In this document: positions 6,281 through 7,462 of the stretch, piece after piece | How positions within the stretch are numbered: position 1 is the stretch's first letter | Layout of the letters: the number at the start of each line of letters is the position of its first letter | Source: Acidimicrobiia bacterium | GTDB lineage: Bacteria; Actinomycetota; Acidimicrobiia; Acidimicrobiales; Acidimicrobilacustridaceae | Assembly: GCA_018882825.1 (NCBI GenBank) | Contig: VERC01000114.1 | Span: 1 to 7,462, forward strand | Direction of reading: 5' to 3' | Length of the DNA stretch: 7,462 bases | Position numbers and translations under genes: made by a program | Notes under the pieces: generated by a model | Told to the model about the DNA's origin: nothing | What the model saw: the letters and a program-made list of their open reading frames with translations, nothing else | Database searches by the model: none

Positions 6281-6296
6281 TCGACCCGACCGATCA
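6278..6296. terminator. possible weak bidirectional hairpin joining two convergent stop codons
   Basis: TGATCG (6278-6283) and CGATCA (6291-6296) are perfect 6-bp complements around a 7-nt loop. Each arm contains a stop codon: TGA of the LLM gene on plus and TGA of guaA on minus. The stem is short and has no T-tract. Actinobacterial terminators can lack T-tracts, but this may be chance. There is no other candidate in the 13-bp gap. Confidence 0.25.
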
Positions 6297-7462
6297 CTCC
6301 CATTCGATGGTGCCGGGTGGCTTCGACGTGATGTCGTAGGCCACCCGGTTGATGCCCGGCACCTCGTTGATGATGCGTGACGACATCCGCTCCAGGAGTT
6401 CGTAGGGCAGACGGGCCCAGTCGGCCGTCATGGCGTCCTCACTGGTGACCGCCCGGATGATCGCCGGGTACCCGTAGGTGCGTTCGTCCCCCATCACCCC
6501 GACCGAGCGGATGTCGGGCAGCACGACGAAGGCCTGCCAGATCTCGCGCTCCAGCCCGGCCGCCTTCACCTCCTCGCGCACGACGGCATCGGCCCGCTGC
6601 AACATGTCGACCTTGTCGGGCGTGACCTCGCCGATGATGCGCACGCCGAGACCGGGCCCCGGGAACGGTTGCCGCCACACGATCTCGTCGGGCAGCCCCA
6701 GTTCGGTGCCCACCCGCCGGACCTCGTCCTTGAACAGGGCCCGCAGCGGCTCCACCAGTTCGAAGTCCATGTCCTCGGGCAGACCACCCACGTTGTGGTG
6801 GCTCTTGATCTTCGCCGCGTCCTTGGTGCCCGATTCGATGACGTCCGGGTACAACGTGCCCTGCACGAGGAACCGCGCATCGGTGAGCCCACCCTTGGCG
6901 TCCTCGAAAACCCGGATGAACAACTCACCGATCGCCTTGCGCTTCTCCTCGGGATCGGTGATCCCGGCCAACCGCTCGAAGAACCGGTCGCCGGCGCGCA
7001 CGTGCAGCAGTTCGATCCCCTGGTGCCGCTGGAACGTCTCCACCACCTGTTCGCCCTCACCCAGACGCATGAGTCCCGTGTCGACGAACACGCAGGTGAG
7101 TTGCGCACCGATGGCCCGGTGCACGAGGGCGGCCGCCACCGCCGAGTCGACACCGCCGGACAGTCCGCAGATGGCCCGACCGTCGCCCACCTGGGCACGG
7201 ATGGCCGCGACCTGCGTCTCGATGATCGACGACATGGTCCACGTCGGCGACAGACCGCACCCGTCGTAGAGGAAGTGCTCGAGCAGTTCCTGCCCGTGGG
7301 GCGTGTGCACGACCTCGGGATGGAACTGCACGCCGTACCGCCGCGTCCCGGCATCCTCGAACGCCGCCGCCGGGGTGTCCGGGGTGGACGCGGTGACGAC
7401 CGCGCCGGCGGGAGGCGCGGTGATCGTGTCGAAGTGGCTCACCCACACCGACTGGGTCCGGG
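6294..7462 (-). CDS. guaA: GMP synthase (glutamine-hydrolysing), N-terminus cut by the window edge
   Basis: Last step of de novo GMP synthesis in the cytoplasm: XMP plus glutamine plus ATP gives GMP. The window holds the last 388 residues of a protein of roughly 520; the first ~135, with the glutaminase Cys, lie beyond the right edge. At the cut end the frame reads [11 protein letters not shown], the end of the class I glutaminase domain. Its catalytic His and Glu are in FHPEV (7322-7314). The ATP pyrophosphatase P-loop SGGVDS is encoded at 7160-7143, followed by [22 protein letters not shown] and [10 protein letters not shown]. The C-terminal dimerisation domain carries [15 protein letters not shown] and [15 protein letters not shown], and the protein ends with the invariant KPPGTIEWE. 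No disruption is visible. The true start is outside; the GTG at 7448 is internal. Convergent with the LLM gene. Confidence 0.98.
   Translation of the reverse strand, partial: RTQSVWVSHFDTITAPPAGAVVTASTPDTPAAAFEDAGTRRYGVQFHPEVVHTPHGQELLEHFLYDGCGLSPTWTMSSIIETQVAAIRAQVGDGRAICGLSGGVDSAVAAALVHRAIGAQLTCVFVDTGLMRLGEGEQVVETFQRHQGIELLHVRAGDRFFERLAGITDPEEKRKAIGELFIRVFEDAKGGLTDARFLVQGTLYPDVIESGTKDAAKIKSHHNVGGLPEDMDFELVEPLRALFKDEVRRVGTELGLPDEIVWRQPFPGPGLGVRIIGEVTPDKVDMLQRADAVVREEVKAAGLEREIWQAFVVLPDIRSVGVMGDERTYGYPAIIRAVTSEDAMTADWARLPYELLERMSSRIINEVPGINRVAYDITSKPPGTIEWE

Noticed and set aside
7446..7448. GTG as a guaA start codon
   Set aside because: The frame continues upstream to the window edge as RTQS in the conserved glutaminase domain, so this is an internal Val codon of a truncated gene.

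Overview
The window is very GC-rich, densely coded chromosomal DNA from an actinobacterium. The evidence is the PcrA-type helicase, a DUF222-HNH (13E12-type) nuclease gene, a mycofactocin-type dehydrogenase and an F420-type LLM oxidoreductase. Genes are short-spaced, with few Shine-Dalgarno sites at the first gene of a transcript. Class Acidimicrobiia or a related environmental lineage would fit, but nothing here fixes the class.

Layout, left to right. (1) Bases 1-1894, minus strand: most of a UvrD/PcrA DNA helicase, with its C-terminus cut by the left edge. (2) A 72-bp divergent spacer (1895-1966) holding a G/C-rich inverted repeat, two TAnnnT -10 candidates and a near-consensus actinobacterial LexA (SOS) box that overlaps the start codon of the next gene. 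(3) 1967-3559, plus strand: a DUF222/HNH endonuclease-family protein whose 5' end carries a 21-bp tandem repeat and a four-run G-quadruplex motif. (4) 3580-4401, minus strand: a dienelactone-hydrolase-family alpha/beta hydrolase, convergent with the HNH gene (20-bp gap) and divergent from the next gene (68-bp gap). (5) 4470-5297 and 5309-6280, plus strand: a two-gene operon of a mycofactocin-coupled short-chain dehydrogenase and an F420-dependent LLM-class oxidoreductase. (6) 6294-7462, minus strand: GMP synthase guaA, with its N-terminus cut by the right edge, convergent with the operon across a 13-bp gap.

The window therefore has two housekeeping genes on the same strand (guaA and pcrA) flanking a four-gene accessory block. 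In that block, one gene looks tied to the DNA-damage response: the HNH protein, through its LexA box and its position beside a repair helicase. The other three are redox or hydrolytic enzymes of unknown substrate. The operon pairs enzymes that depend on two specialised actinobacterial redox cofactors, mycofactocin and F420. I see no tRNA, rRNA, CRISPR array, insertion sequence or prophage feature. I do not see a wholly new multi-gene system. The most unusual signal is the LexA box/start-codon overlap with the adjacent G-quadruplex repeat. There is no gene-free stretch over 300 bases.
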